DNA from: Campylobacteraceae bacterium
GTDB taxonomy: Bacteria > Campylobacterota > Campylobacteria > Campylobacterales > Campylobacteraceae
Direction: 5' to 3'
DNA: 64,000 nucleotides
Assembly (NCBI GenBank): GCA_031266555.1
Contig: JAISAU010000020.1
Span: 1 to 64,000 of the forward strand
Shown: piece after piece, positions 1-7,931 of the stretch
Layout of the letters: every line of letters begins with the position of its first letter
Position numbering within the stretch: the first letter of the stretch is position 1
Position numbers and translations under genes: made by a program
The notes under the pieces: generated by a model
Told to the model about the DNA's origin: nothing
Seen by the model: only the letters and a program-made list of their open reading frames with translations
Databases searched by the model: none

Positions 1-566
1 AAGGAGTGCATGCATTAAATCAAGTTGTACATGTTGATATTCCGCTTTTTTGGGAAGATTTGGAAAAATTAAAAAACAGCTTAAATCGCCTGCTTTCTCC
101 TTATATACATGTAAGAAATGTATTTCCTCTTAACTTACATGCAAGGTTTGACGCTAAAAAAAGATTATATAGATATGTTTGCTATAGCGGCGAATACAAC
201 CCGCTTTTAAGCGATTACGCGCTTTTTTTGCCAAAATTTGATTTGAATCTCATAAATAAAGCTCTTTTGCTTTTCATTGGAAAGCACGACTTTGGCTTTT
301 TTAAAAAAACCGGCAGCGAAACAAAAGACGATATAAGAATTTTATATAAAGCGGACGCTTACATGTATAAAAACTTTTTGATTTTTAGATTTTTAGCGAA
401 CGGTTTTTTGCGCTCACAAGTAAGGCTCATGACAAGCGCGGCGTTAAGCGTACAAGATGGCGCGCTCACATTCTCGGCGTTAAAAGCTCAAATAGATAAA
501 AAAAACCGCGTTTTTACTAAAGCCGCGCCTGCTTGCGGATTGTATTTAAGCAGAGTCTACTATTAA
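1..566 (+). CDS. truA: tRNA pseudouridine synthase A, 3' portion (5' end outside window)
   Basis: TruA converts uridines 38-40 of the tRNA anticodon arm to pseudouridine in the cytoplasm. The reading frame is open to the left edge, and the first residues read G-V-H-A-L-N-Q-V. This matches the family signature R-T-D-x-G-V-H-A, so the GTG at position 6 is an internal valine codon and not a start. The catalytic Asp lies just outside the window. Later family features are visible: the YRYVCY strand near window residue 55, the HDF-FFKKTGS segment, and FLRSQVRLM in the C-terminal domain. About 186 residues of a usual 240-270 are present. The gene converges on the ABC-F gene across a 228-bp gap with three TACATGTA copies. 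Confidence 0.9.
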   Translation, partial: GVHALNQVVHVDIPLFWEDLEKLKNSLNRLLSPYIHVRNVFPLNLHARFDAKKRLYRYVCYSGEYNPLLSDYALFLPKFDLNLINKALLLFIGKHDFGFFKKTGSETKDDIRILYKADAYMYKNFLIFRFLANGFLRSQVRLMTSAALSVQDGALTFSALKAQIDKKNRVFTKAAPACGLYLSRVYY

Positions 567-794
567 AATGATTGGGTTGCTTGAAAGCGCTTGTATTTGT
601 TGTTTTCTCATTCGCAAAAATTTGAAGCGTAATTTTGTCAGCTTACATGTAACAATACGGCATTAATCGATATTTTGTCATTTGCGAAAAAGCGCGACAA
701 TGCATAATTGCTGCTTTACATGTAAGCGTTAAATTGGAACTGTTTTTTTATAAACTCAATATGTCGCTACATGTAAGCTCAAATTAATGCTAAA

Positions 795-2270
795 TTACAA
801 TTCTATAATTTTGGTAGCGATTTTTTCCGCGAATGTCTTATCATGCTCCACAAATAGCATTGTGGGGCGATACTCTAAAAGCACATTTTCAATCTGCATT
901 CTTGAAAGCACGTCAATAAAATTCAACGGTTCATCCCATATGTATATATGAGCGCTCTCGCATAAACTTTTCGCTACAAGAACCTTTTTCTTTTGTCCGT
1001 CGCTAAATTCGCTCATATCTTTTTCAAATTGTTCGCGCGAAAAATCCAATTTGCGTAAAATAGTTTTAAAAAGACTCTCGTCTATTTGTGAGATTTTCGC
1101 GAACTCTTTTAAACTCCCTTTCAGCGTCATAGTTTGCGGCACATAAGATATTTTCAAATCGCTTTGCATATAAAGATTGCCCTCGTGAGTTATATTCTCG
1201 CCTAAAATCAATTTTATAAGAGTGCTTTTGCCGCAACCATTCTGCCCTTTCAGCCAAATTCGCTCGCCGTTTTCAATCGTAAAATTTAATTTTTCAAAAA
1301 TAGTTTTACCATAAAAAGCGCTGAGATTTACCGCCTCTATCAATCTCTTTCGCGGATATTCCAAAAAGGAAAGTTTCAAATCCGGAGCGTATTCAAGATT
1401 TTTCAACAGTTTAGATTTTTCATCGGCGGCTTTATTGAAACGATTTTGAGCGTTTTTCGCTTTTTGCATAAGTTTGGCGGATTTATGTCCGATAAAACCT
1501 TTGTCCGCCGCTACGCCGCTGCCTTTATCTATATGGTATTTACCGCGTTCGGTCTTATTTGACCATGCGATTATCTCTTTTGCCGCTACTTGTAAACGCT
1601 TAATATTTTGAGAAAGTTTTTTATTTTGCGATAACTCAAAATTATCTTTGTACTCTTTGTTTTGCTGCCATGAAGAAAAGTTGCCGTATTGCACCTCTAA
1701 TCCTGTTTGATTTATGGACAAGATATGATCTACGCAATTGTCCAAAAAATAGCGGTCATGGGATATCAAAATGAAACCTTTTTTATATTTTAAATACTCC
1801 GATATATTTTGCACAGCTTTAGTGTCCAAATGGTTGGTAGGTTCGTCCAAAAGTAAAAAATTATTCTCTTTTAAAAATAAAATTGCCAGTAGTGATTTGG
1901 TCTGTTCGCCGCCGCTTAAAGTTTTAAACGCTCTTTTTAGAACAGTTTTGTTTAAATTTAAAAGTGAAACTTCTTTTTCTAATTGCCACAGTTCGATAAA
2001 AGGACAAATTTTTTGAGCTATTTCAAGCACAGTTTTTTCAGACTCATTTATTTTAAATGGAAAATAGTCAAAATTCACCGACGCCGATATAGCGCCTGCG
2101 TATTCGTATTGTCCCATTAAAAGTTTTAAAAGAGTCGTTTTGCCGCGCCCGTTTCTACCGATAAAACCTAATTTCCAATCGGTATCCAAAACTATGGAAA
2201 TATTTTCAAAAATAGCATCGCTCCCATTTTCATAAGAAAAACTTAGATTTTTAATATTTATCGGCGACAT
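795..2270 (-). CDS. ABC-F family ATPase, Lsa/Vga-like ribosomal protection type
   Basis: This is a soluble twin-ATPase ABC-F protein with no membrane domain; such proteins bind the ribosomal E site. The first nucleotide-binding domain has Walker A GRNGRGKTT, signature LSGGEQ and Walker B LLLDEPTNHLD. The second has GQNGCGKST, a variant signature SDGQ, and IWDEPLNFID. The TDWKLGFIGRNGRGKTT wording, the KGFIGHKSAK linker segment and the variant second Walker B are those I know from the Lsa/Vga/SalA antibiotic-resistance group, not from EttA/Uup. The start at 2270 gives 491 aa, the usual length. The upstream ATG at 2309 would add 13 unconserved residues and lacks a ribosome site. Resistance to lincosamides, streptogramins or pleuromutilins is inferred only. 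Confidence 0.85.
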   Translation of the reverse strand: MSPINIKNLSFSYENGSDAIFENISIVLDTDWKLGFIGRNGRGKTTLLKLLMGQYEYAGAISASVNFDYFPFKINESEKTVLEIAQKICPFIELWQLEKEVSLLNLNKTVLKRAFKTLSGGEQTKSLLAILFLKENNFLLLDEPTNHLDTKAVQNISEYLKYKKGFILISHDRYFLDNCVDHILSINQTGLEVQYGNFSSWQQNKEYKDNFELSQNKKLSQNIKRLQVAAKEIIAWSNKTERGKYHIDKGSGVAADKGFIGHKSAKLMQKAKNAQNRFNKAADEKSKLLKNLEYAPDLKLSFLEYPRKRLIEAVNLSAFYGKTIFEKLNFTIENGERIWLKGQNGCGKSTLIKLILGENITHEGNLYMQSDLKISYVPQTMTLKGSLKEFAKISQIDESLFKTILRKLDFSREQFEKDMSEFSDGQKKKVLVAKSLCESAHIYIWDEPLNFIDVLSRMQIENVLLEYRPTMLFVEHDKTFAEKIATKIIEL

Positions 2271-2554
2271 GTAGAGTTTCCCGCAAAAAGTTTTTATACA
2301 GTTTATCAAAAAATATCATTTTAGTAAAATCGTAACCGATTATTGATCGTATTTTGGATTTATTGTTGGCGCTTATTGCGTTAGAGCGAGAGTTTGAAAT
2401 ATATCGCATAATCAACCAAAGAAACAGCGATAGTTATTGTGCGGATTTTGGCTTTGCTTTGAACTTTTTAAAAGCGTGTTTATTTGACCTTCAACGCAAA
2501 CTTAGCATACTTCAAAGTTTATATAAAATGGGTCGTATTTTATTGCTTTTTTTA

Positions 2555-3775
2555 TCAAGTATTTTTATATACGACTTTGCCTTTAGCTATGGTATAAACT
2601 ATTTTTCCCTTTAGCGTTTCGCCTGAATATACAGAATCCGATATCTTTAATTTTTCCTCACATGTAGGGTCAAATATAACTAAATCAGCGTCAAATCCCT
2701 CTTTTATCTCGCCTTTTGTTTTAAGACCTAAAATTTTCGCGGGCGTTTTGCTTGTCAAATTTATAAATTGCTCTATAGTTATCAATTTTGTACTAATTAA
2801 GTAGGTAAAAATGAGCGGCATATAATCGCAAACAGCGTGTATGCCGTATGCCGCTTCCTCAAAAGCCACGTCTTTATAGAGAATAGAACGCGGAGAATGC
2901 GCGGAAGTTAAAATATCTATGCCACCAACCAACTCTTCCAACAACTTTTGGCGCTCGTCTTCATCTCGCAAAGGCGGTTTGATTTTCGCATAAGTATTAA
3001 AATCATCGCAACTTGTGTCATTTTTGAGCAAATGGTGAATGGAAACTTCGGCATAAGTTTCTATTGTCTTTTTAGCCTCCTTTATAAGCTCGACGGAATG
3101 TTTGGTAGATAATGTTTGAAAAAGAATCGGCATATTATAGTATTTTGCCATCTCGCACAGTTTGGCTACCTCGCTGGTTTCCGATATCTTTGAAATACCC
3201 GGAAGTCCGAGTTTAAACGCTACTTCGCCGTCATTCATTACGCCGTTATCATCCAAATCATCGTCGTAACAATCTATCAAAAAAGGCGTTTTTCTCATTT
3301 TGGCGTATTGCATGCCGCGTCTAATGAGATTTGAATTCACATGTGATTTGCCCCATATGGCAATCGCGCCGTTTTGTATTAAAGTAGCGATATTGTTGAG
3401 CTTGTTTGTCTCCTCGTTCGCTAAAGGAGCCGATAAAAGTATAGTCGCGGGCAGAGTATTTACTTTAGCGCTTAAAAGCTCTAAAAAACTCTCATTATCA
3501 AGGCGAGGAATAAAATCAGGAACAATGAGAGCCGTTGTGACTCCGCCTCTAACGCAATCTTTGAAAAGAGTATTTAAATTTTTTTGATTTAGCGTATCGT
3601 TTTTGAGTCTTACATGTAAGTCTATGAGCCCCGGAAACAAATATGCTCCGTTGGCATCTATCGTATCATTGTCAATATCTGCGATACTGTCCGCTATTTT
3701 AACTATTTTATCATTTTCAATAAGAATATCTTTTAGGGTTTTATCGTCGGATATTTTGGCGTTTTTAATTAACAT
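2555..3775 (-). CDS. Dihydroorotase-like protein (type I fold, probably non-catalytic)
   Basis: The 406-aa sequence has the amidohydrolase layout of type I dihydroorotase: the N-terminal sandwich, FPGLIDLHVRL, a long barrel, then ILGL-KG-I-EGFDADLVIFD at the C-terminus. Active enzymes carry H-x-H after the first strand, a His before the E-D segment, and D-H-A-P-H. Here these read H-V-R, C-Y-D-D and S-A-H-S-P-R, so several zinc ligands and the catalytic Asp are missing. Known PyrC' proteins with such losses serve as scaffolds for aspartate carbamoyltransferase PyrB; that role here is inferred. An AGGA ribosome site lies before the ATG. gpsA ends 63 bp upstream on the same strand. Confidence 0.75.
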   Translation of the reverse strand: MLIKNAKISDDKTLKDILIENDKIVKIADSIADIDNDTIDANGAYLFPGLIDLHVRLKNDTLNQKNLNTLFKDCVRGGVTTALIVPDFIPRLDNESFLELLSAKVNTLPATILLSAPLANEETNKLNNIATLIQNGAIAIWGKSHVNSNLIRRGMQYAKMRKTPFLIDCYDDDLDDNGVMNDGEVAFKLGLPGISKISETSEVAKLCEMAKYYNMPILFQTLSTKHSVELIKEAKKTIETYAEVSIHHLLKNDTSCDDFNTYAKIKPPLRDEDERQKLLEELVGGIDILTSAHSPRSILYKDVAFEEAAYGIHAVCDYMPLIFTYLISTKLITIEQFINLTSKTPAKILGLKTKGEIKEGFDADLVIFDPTCEEKLKISDSVYSGETLKGKIVYTIAKGKVVYKNT

Positions 3776-3838
3776 GCAGATCCTTTAATTGTGGTTTTTA
3801 CAAATACGCTTTTTGTTTTGGTTTTTAGAAATAGCGCG

Positions 3839-4723
3839 TTAAGCAAGCAAATCCCTCAAACTATCAAGCGGAGGTTTCCCTTCTATAATCATACTCACCT
3901 CTCTTGCTATAGGAGTGTAGATATCTCTCTCTTTTGAGATTTTACTTATAGCTCTTGAAGTTAAAACTCCTTCTGCCACCTCTCCTAACTCTTGCAATAT
4001 TTTATCAAGTTTAGCTCCCTTAGCTAAAGCCATTCCTACGCGATAGTTGCGTGAAAGCACGCTTGAAGCGGTCAAAAACAGATCCCCAGCCCCGCTAAGT
4101 CCTAAAAACGTCGCCTCTTTAGCGCCAAAACTCAAACCAAATCTTTGCATTTCAACAAGACCTCTTGCTATAAGACTCGCTCTTGCGTTAAGCCCTAAAT
4201 CAAGCCCGTCGCATACTCCGCTGGCAATCGCCAAAACATTTTTATACGCTCCGCTTATCTCAGCTCCAACGATATCCTCATCAGCATAAGCTTTAATAAA
4301 ACTTGGGAAAAACGCGCAAAACTCTTTCGCCGTCTTCTGCTCTTTGGAACTCACCACTAAAGCCGTCGGCAGCGCTTTCATAACCTCCGCGGCAAACGAA
4401 GGACCGGAGAGATAGGCAAGATTAAAATCCGGAATAAAATCTGAAAATATCTCGTTCAAAAATCTTCCGCTGCTCTCTTCTATGCCTTTAGCGGCTATGA
4501 GAACTTTTTGATTATTGTATTTGAAGTTTTTTTTGAGCCATTCGCCGATAATCTGCGCGGGAAGCGCCATAACAATATATTCATTATCCAACGCTTCGTC
4601 AAGGCTTACAAAACCGGGAATATCTTTTTTTGTTCTTGAGGTAATCACGCTTTTATGATTTTGCGAAAACGCAAAATGCAACGCTTGCCCCCATTTGCCT
4701 CCGCCGATTACAGCTATATTCAT
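3839..4723 (-). CDS. gpsA: Glycerol-3-phosphate dehydrogenase [NAD(P)+]
   Basis: GpsA reduces dihydroxyacetone phosphate to sn-glycerol 3-phosphate for phospholipid synthesis. The protein begins MNIAVIGGGKWGQAL, a Rossmann NAD(P) site. It then has the family blocks KGIEE, LSGPSFAAEV, the catalytic lysine segment SGAYKNVLAIASG, N-A-R-A-S-L-I-A-R-G and GLSGAGDL. At 294 aa it is slightly shorter than the E. coli enzyme, as usual in Campylobacterota. I place the start at the ATG at 4723, which lies just after the gatB stop (4725-4727) with a one-base gap. The longer frame would need a TTG at 4735 inside gatB. Translational coupling to gatB is likely. Confidence 0.93.
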   Translation of the reverse strand: MNIAVIGGGKWGQALHFAFSQNHKSVITSRTKKDIPGFVSLDEALDNEYIVMALPAQIIGEWLKKNFKYNNQKVLIAAKGIEESSGRFLNEIFSDFIPDFNLAYLSGPSFAAEVMKALPTALVVSSKEQKTAKEFCAFFPSFIKAYADEDIVGAEISGAYKNVLAIASGVCDGLDLGLNARASLIARGLVEMQRFGLSFGAKEATFLGLSGAGDLFLTASSVLSRNYRVGMALAKGAKLDKILQELGEVAEGVLTSRAISKISKERDIYTPIAREVSMIIEGKPPLDSLRDLLA

Positions 4724-4724
4724 T

Positions 4725-6152
4725 TTACATACCAAGCTTTGCTTTTAAAAGTTCGTTCACTTTTGTCGGATTCGCCGCGCCTTTGCTTTCTTTTATTACT
4801 TGTCCGACAAAAAATCCAAATAGCTTATCTTTACCCGCTTTTATCTGCTCTACTTTGTCTTGATTTGCATTTAAAACCGCGTCTATTATCACCATTATCG
4901 CGTTATCGTCGCTTACTTGTTTAAGTCCTAGTTTTTCGATAACGCTATCAATATCCTCATCGTTTCGCATCAAAAAGTCTAAAATCTCTTTCGCCGCTTT
5001 GCCGCTTATCGTACCATCTTCTATTCTTTTAACCAACGCGGCTAATTTATCGGCTTTAACGGGCGAATTTTCTATCCCTACCCCACCCTCAAGACGCCCT
5101 AAAAGCTCAACGCTAAGCCAATTTACGCTACTTTTCGCGCTCGCTCCAAACTCTATCATCTCTTCAAAGTATTTAGCCAACTCAACTGAGTTTGTGATAA
5201 CTTCCGCGTCATACGGTTTAATGTTAAACTCTTTTATATAGCGAGCTTTTTTTTCATCCGGAAGTTCAGGGATTTTGACGCACTCTTCCATCATTTTATC
5301 ATCTATTATCACAGGCAACAAATCAGGATCCGGAAAATAACGATATTCCGCGCTATCTTCTTTATTTCTCATACTTCTCGTTTCGCCGCTTTCTATATTA
5401 AAAAGCCTTGTCTCCTGCACAACCTCTTTGTCGTAAACTCCGTCTGTCCAAGCTTCGCTTTGACGTTCTACTTCATAATCTATCGCTTTTTGTATAAATC
5501 TAAAAGAGTTTAAATTTTTTATCTCTACTCTTGTGTATAGTTTCGTATCGCCTTTAGGTCTTATGGATACATTCGCGTCGCAACGAAAACTTCCTTCTTG
5601 CATATTGGCGTCGCTGATATTGAGGTATCTTAATATAGCGTGAATTTTTTTAAGATACGATACGGCTTCGTCCGAACTTCTAAGGTCGGGTTCGCTTACT
5701 ATTTCTAAAAGCGGAGTGCCTGCGCGATTTAGGTCAACGCCGCTAAAATCAGTTTCATGCACGTTTTTGCCGGCATCTTCTTCCAAATGAGCTCTTGTTA
5801 CGCCTATTTTTTTTGTCGAACCGTCTTTTAAATCTATATAAACTTCGCCTTTTTCGACTATAGGAATTTCAAATTGACTTATCTGATAAGCCTTAGGAAG
5901 ATCGGGATAAAAATAGTTTTTTCTGTTAAAAATAGAGCGTTTATTTACAGTCGCGTTGATAGCCGCTCCAAAAGCTATTGATTTTTTAACAGCTTCTTTA
6001 TTTAGCACTGGAAGTGCTCCGGGAAGCCCTAAGCACACGGGACACACATTTGTGTTTGGTTTCTCGCCAAAACTTGTGGGACATGAGCAAAAAATCTTCG
6101 TTTTTGTATTTAGTTGAGTATGAACTTCAAGACCTATTACAACTTCAAACAT
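4725..6152 (-). CDS. gatB: Aspartyl/glutamyl-tRNA(Asn/Gln) amidotransferase subunit B
   Basis: GatB is the kinase and tRNA-binding subunit of GatCAB, which converts mischarged Glu-tRNA(Gln) and Asp-tRNA(Asn) into the correct amide forms. The N-terminus reads [15 protein letters not shown]. It is followed by cysteines 22, 24, 37 and 40 (CxC and CPVC, the structural zinc site), [11 protein letters not shown], and [17 protein letters not shown]. The [23 protein letters not shown] and [10 protein letters not shown] blocks follow. The C-terminal helical and YqeY-like tail ends with [10 protein letters not shown]-like and ANP-KVNELL. The length of 475 aa is normal. It is followed by gpsA and preceded by the ThiE-like gene on the same strand, 11 bp apart. 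Confidence 0.97.
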   Translation of the reverse strand: MFEVVIGLEVHTQLNTKTKIFCSCPTSFGEKPNTNVCPVCLGLPGALPVLNKEAVKKSIAFGAAINATVNKRSIFNRKNYFYPDLPKAYQISQFEIPIVEKGEVYIDLKDGSTKKIGVTRAHLEEDAGKNVHETDFSGVDLNRAGTPLLEIVSEPDLRSSDEAVSYLKKIHAILRYLNISDANMQEGSFRCDANVSIRPKGDTKLYTRVEIKNLNSFRFIQKAIDYEVERQSEAWTDGVYDKEVVQETRLFNIESGETRSMRNKEDSAEYRYFPDPDLLPVIIDDKMMEECVKIPELPDEKKARYIKEFNIKPYDAEVITNSVELAKYFEEMIEFGASAKSSVNWLSVELLGRLEGGVGIENSPVKADKLAALVKRIEDGTISGKAAKEILDFLMRNDEDIDSVIEKLGLKQVSDDNAIMVIIDAVLNANQDKVEQIKAGKDKLFGFFVGQVIKESKGAANPTKVNELLKAKLGM

Positions 6153-6163
6153 ATATAAAACCT

Positions 6164-6715
6164 TTATTTTAAAAAATAACGAATGGACGCATATCCGATT
6201 GCCCCTGCTTCTTCACATGTACGTATTTGAGAATTCTCCAAAATACCGCCGAGCGCAATACATTTATTTGGTATTTTATCCGTTATTTCTTTTAACTTCT
6301 CTAAACCAAGAGGTTTATTTTTGTTTGGAGTATAAAAAATAGGACTTACAGTGATAAAATCAGCTCCGAAAAAGATCGCTTCGTTTGCCTCTTTTAACGA
6401 ATGCGCGCTTGCGATTACAAAAATATTTTCTTTTTTGATTAGAGGAATATTTTCAAAATCTTTTGTTGACAAATGGACGCCGTAAGCGCCTAAAATTGAT
6501 GTTTTTTGCCAAAAAGTATGTAAAATGGGCTTTATATTTAATTCGCCACATGTAACAATAAAAGCTTTAGCTAAATCCTCATAATTTTCAGAATTTTTAT
6601 CTCTTAAACAAGCATAATCAATTTTATGTTTTTTAGCAGTTTGAAAAAGCGTCGCGGTTATGGATTGTTTACTGTTTCCGTAATATTTTGGGTCAGTTAT
6701 CAGATACGATATCAT
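6164..6715 (-). CDS. Thiamine phosphate synthase family protein (ThiE/TenI-like)
   Basis: This 183-aa TIM-barrel protein has the ThiE/TenI pattern: YLITD at the start, CLRDK (cf. Q-x-R-x-K), [12 protein letters not shown], the SPIF-TPNK-x-LGL segment and ALGGI. ThiE joins the pyrimidine pyrophosphate and thiazole phosphate of thiamine. The usual I-N-D-R magnesium segment before G-V-H-L-G-Q reads L-H-T-F here, and the G-Q-x-D after it reads S-T-K-D. So it may be TenI-like or inactive as a synthase. Its first 23 bp overlap the end of the upstream small membrane protein gene. The neighbours are housekeeping genes, not thiamine genes. Confidence 0.6.
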   Translation of the reverse strand: MISYLITDPKYYGNSKQSITATLFQTAKKHKIDYACLRDKNSENYEDLAKAFIVTCGELNIKPILHTFWQKTSILGAYGVHLSTKDFENIPLIKKENIFVIASAHSLKEANEAIFFGADFITVSPIFYTPNKNKPLGLEKLKEITDKIPNKCIALGGILENSQIRTCEEAGAIGYASIRYFLK

Positions 6716-6992
6716 CTGAGCTATCCGAGCCGCTTAATTTCTTTTTCAAAAGCGTCTCAAGCAGCTTTGTTTGGCGTTTTAGTTCGGATAGCTTTTCGGC
6801 TTGTATCGAAGCTAATCCTACAATCATAACCAAAAACAACCCGAACAAAGAACCTATAAATCCCGCCGTTATCGCCGCGAAAATACCAAGCGGCAAAAAA
6901 ACGGCAAAAAGCTTAATAGCGCCTAATATAGTAATAGCCCATGAAGCACCCATTAAGAAACTGATTAAAAAATCAAAATGAGTTTTTTTCAA
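6693..6992 (-). CDS. Small conserved-looking inner-membrane protein
   Basis: The 99-aa protein has two or three hydrophobic segments (about residues 8-60, including FLMGASWAITILGAIKLFAVF and a glycine-rich FIGSLFGLFLVMIVGLA stretch). A short basic/acidic coiled tail follows, with QTKLLETLLKKK and an acidic end. No enzyme motif is visible and I do not recognise the family. It sits 14 bp after atpB on the same strand and overlaps the ThiE-like gene, so it is probably co-transcribed with both. The tail (heptad-like leucines at residues 70-90) suggests self-association or binding a partner at the membrane; that is inference. Confidence 0.7.
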   Translation of the reverse strand: MKKTHFDFLISFLMGASWAITILGAIKLFAVFLPLGIFAAITAGFIGSLFGLFLVMIVGLASIQAEKLSELKRQTKLLETLLKKKLSGSDSSDDIVSDN

Positions 6993-7006
6993 TTGGATTT
7001 ATCTTT

Positions 7007-7684
7007 TTAGTGATCATTGCTGATATGTACGGCACCCGCTAAATATACGTAAGTTAAAATCATAAATATAAAAGCTTGTAAAGCGCCAAAAAATACCAAT
7101 ATAAAGAAAGGCAAAATAGGTAAAACCCATGGAGCCAATAAAAGTATGACCATCAAAAACAGATCGTCGCCTTTGACATTTCCGAAAAGCCTGAAAGAGA
7201 GCGATATAATTCTTGAAAAATGAGAAGTTATCTCTATCGGAAGCATTAAAGGGGCAAGCAGTAGCTTTGGTCCTAAAAAATGTTTAAAATATTTAAGCAC
7301 GCCGTTTACTCTTATGCCTTCAAAATTATAATATAAAAATACTATGAGAGCAATTGGCAATGTGATATTGATATTGCTTGTAGGAGCCTCGAAGCCCGGA
7401 ATTACTCCAATCATATTTGACACAAAAACAAAAAGAGCGATTGTAGCCGCGAGAGGAAGATATTTTCTAGCGACCTCTTCTCCCGCTATATCGCTTGCTA
7501 TGCCGATAATTCCTTCCAAAAACATCTCAAAAACGTTTTGAGTATTACCGGGTACTAACTGCAAAGATGATACGGCGATTTTCGCTACGACCAAGATGAT
7601 GATTGCCACTATAAGTATTTGTGAAAGCACAATCCAAGTGTGGTTATCGCTTATTAAACTTGTGAAGATAAAAATTTTAGACAT
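7007..7684 (-). CDS. atpB: F0F1 ATP synthase subunit a
   Basis: Subunit a forms the proton half-channels of the F0 rotor in the inner membrane. The 225-aa sequence has five or six hydrophobic segments. The key helix [13 protein letters not shown] contains the essential arginine (Arg165), and the C-terminal helix contains [15 protein letters not shown], both diagnostic. The [12 protein letters not shown] block is also typical. It stands alone, away from the other atp genes, as is common in Campylobacterota. The start ATG at 7684 is preceded by a GGGCTTT-type leader with only a weak ribosome site. Confidence 0.96.
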   Translation of the reverse strand: MSKIFIFTSLISDNHTWIVLSQILIVAIIILVVAKIAVSSLQLVPGNTQNVFEMFLEGIIGIASDIAGEEVARKYLPLAATIALFVFVSNMIGVIPGFEAPTSNINITLPIALIVFLYYNFEGIRVNGVLKYFKHFLGPKLLLAPLMLPIEITSHFSRIISLSFRLFGNVKGDDLFLMVILLLAPWVLPILPFFILVFFGALQAFIFMILTYVYLAGAVHISNDH

Positions 7685-7890
7685 TTAAAGCCCTGCGTTT
7701 GAAAAATTTATGGGTGATTATAGCAATCAAAGAATTAAGATTCTATGAATTTTCTCATTATATTGTATATTTCAAAACTTTATCCTCGCTATTTATTTAT
7801 TACATGTAATTAGTTTACATGTAGCAATATTCTAAGCTTAATTTGTTTTTTAAATCGCAATCTTTTTATATATTTATCCCTACATGTAAC

Positions 7891-7923
7891 GAGGTTTCTT
7901 TGAATTACAAACAAAGAAACCTC
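7891..7923 (-). terminator. Perfect 12-bp stem hairpin at the 3' end of the autotransporter gene
   Basis: GAGGTTTCTTTG (7891-7902) and CAAAGAAACCTC (7912-7923) pair perfectly around a 9-nt loop. The hairpin lies 8 bp beyond the autotransporter stop, with a TACATGTA copy 3 bp further on. There is no clear T tract on the minus strand, so it may be a stabilising 3' stem or a weak intrinsic terminator. Confidence 0.6.
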
Positions 7924-7931
7924 AAAATGTC

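Noticed and set aside
6-8. GTG as the start codon of the first gene
   Set aside because: The reading frame is open upstream and the residues around it match the internal G-V-H-A motif of TruA, so the gene is truncated by the window edge.
2354-2614. Plus-strand 86-aa reading frame before the pyrC-like gene end
   Set aside because: It has no ribosome site and no recognisable motif, and its last 60 bp overlap the opposite gene. It looks like chance in AT-rich DNA.
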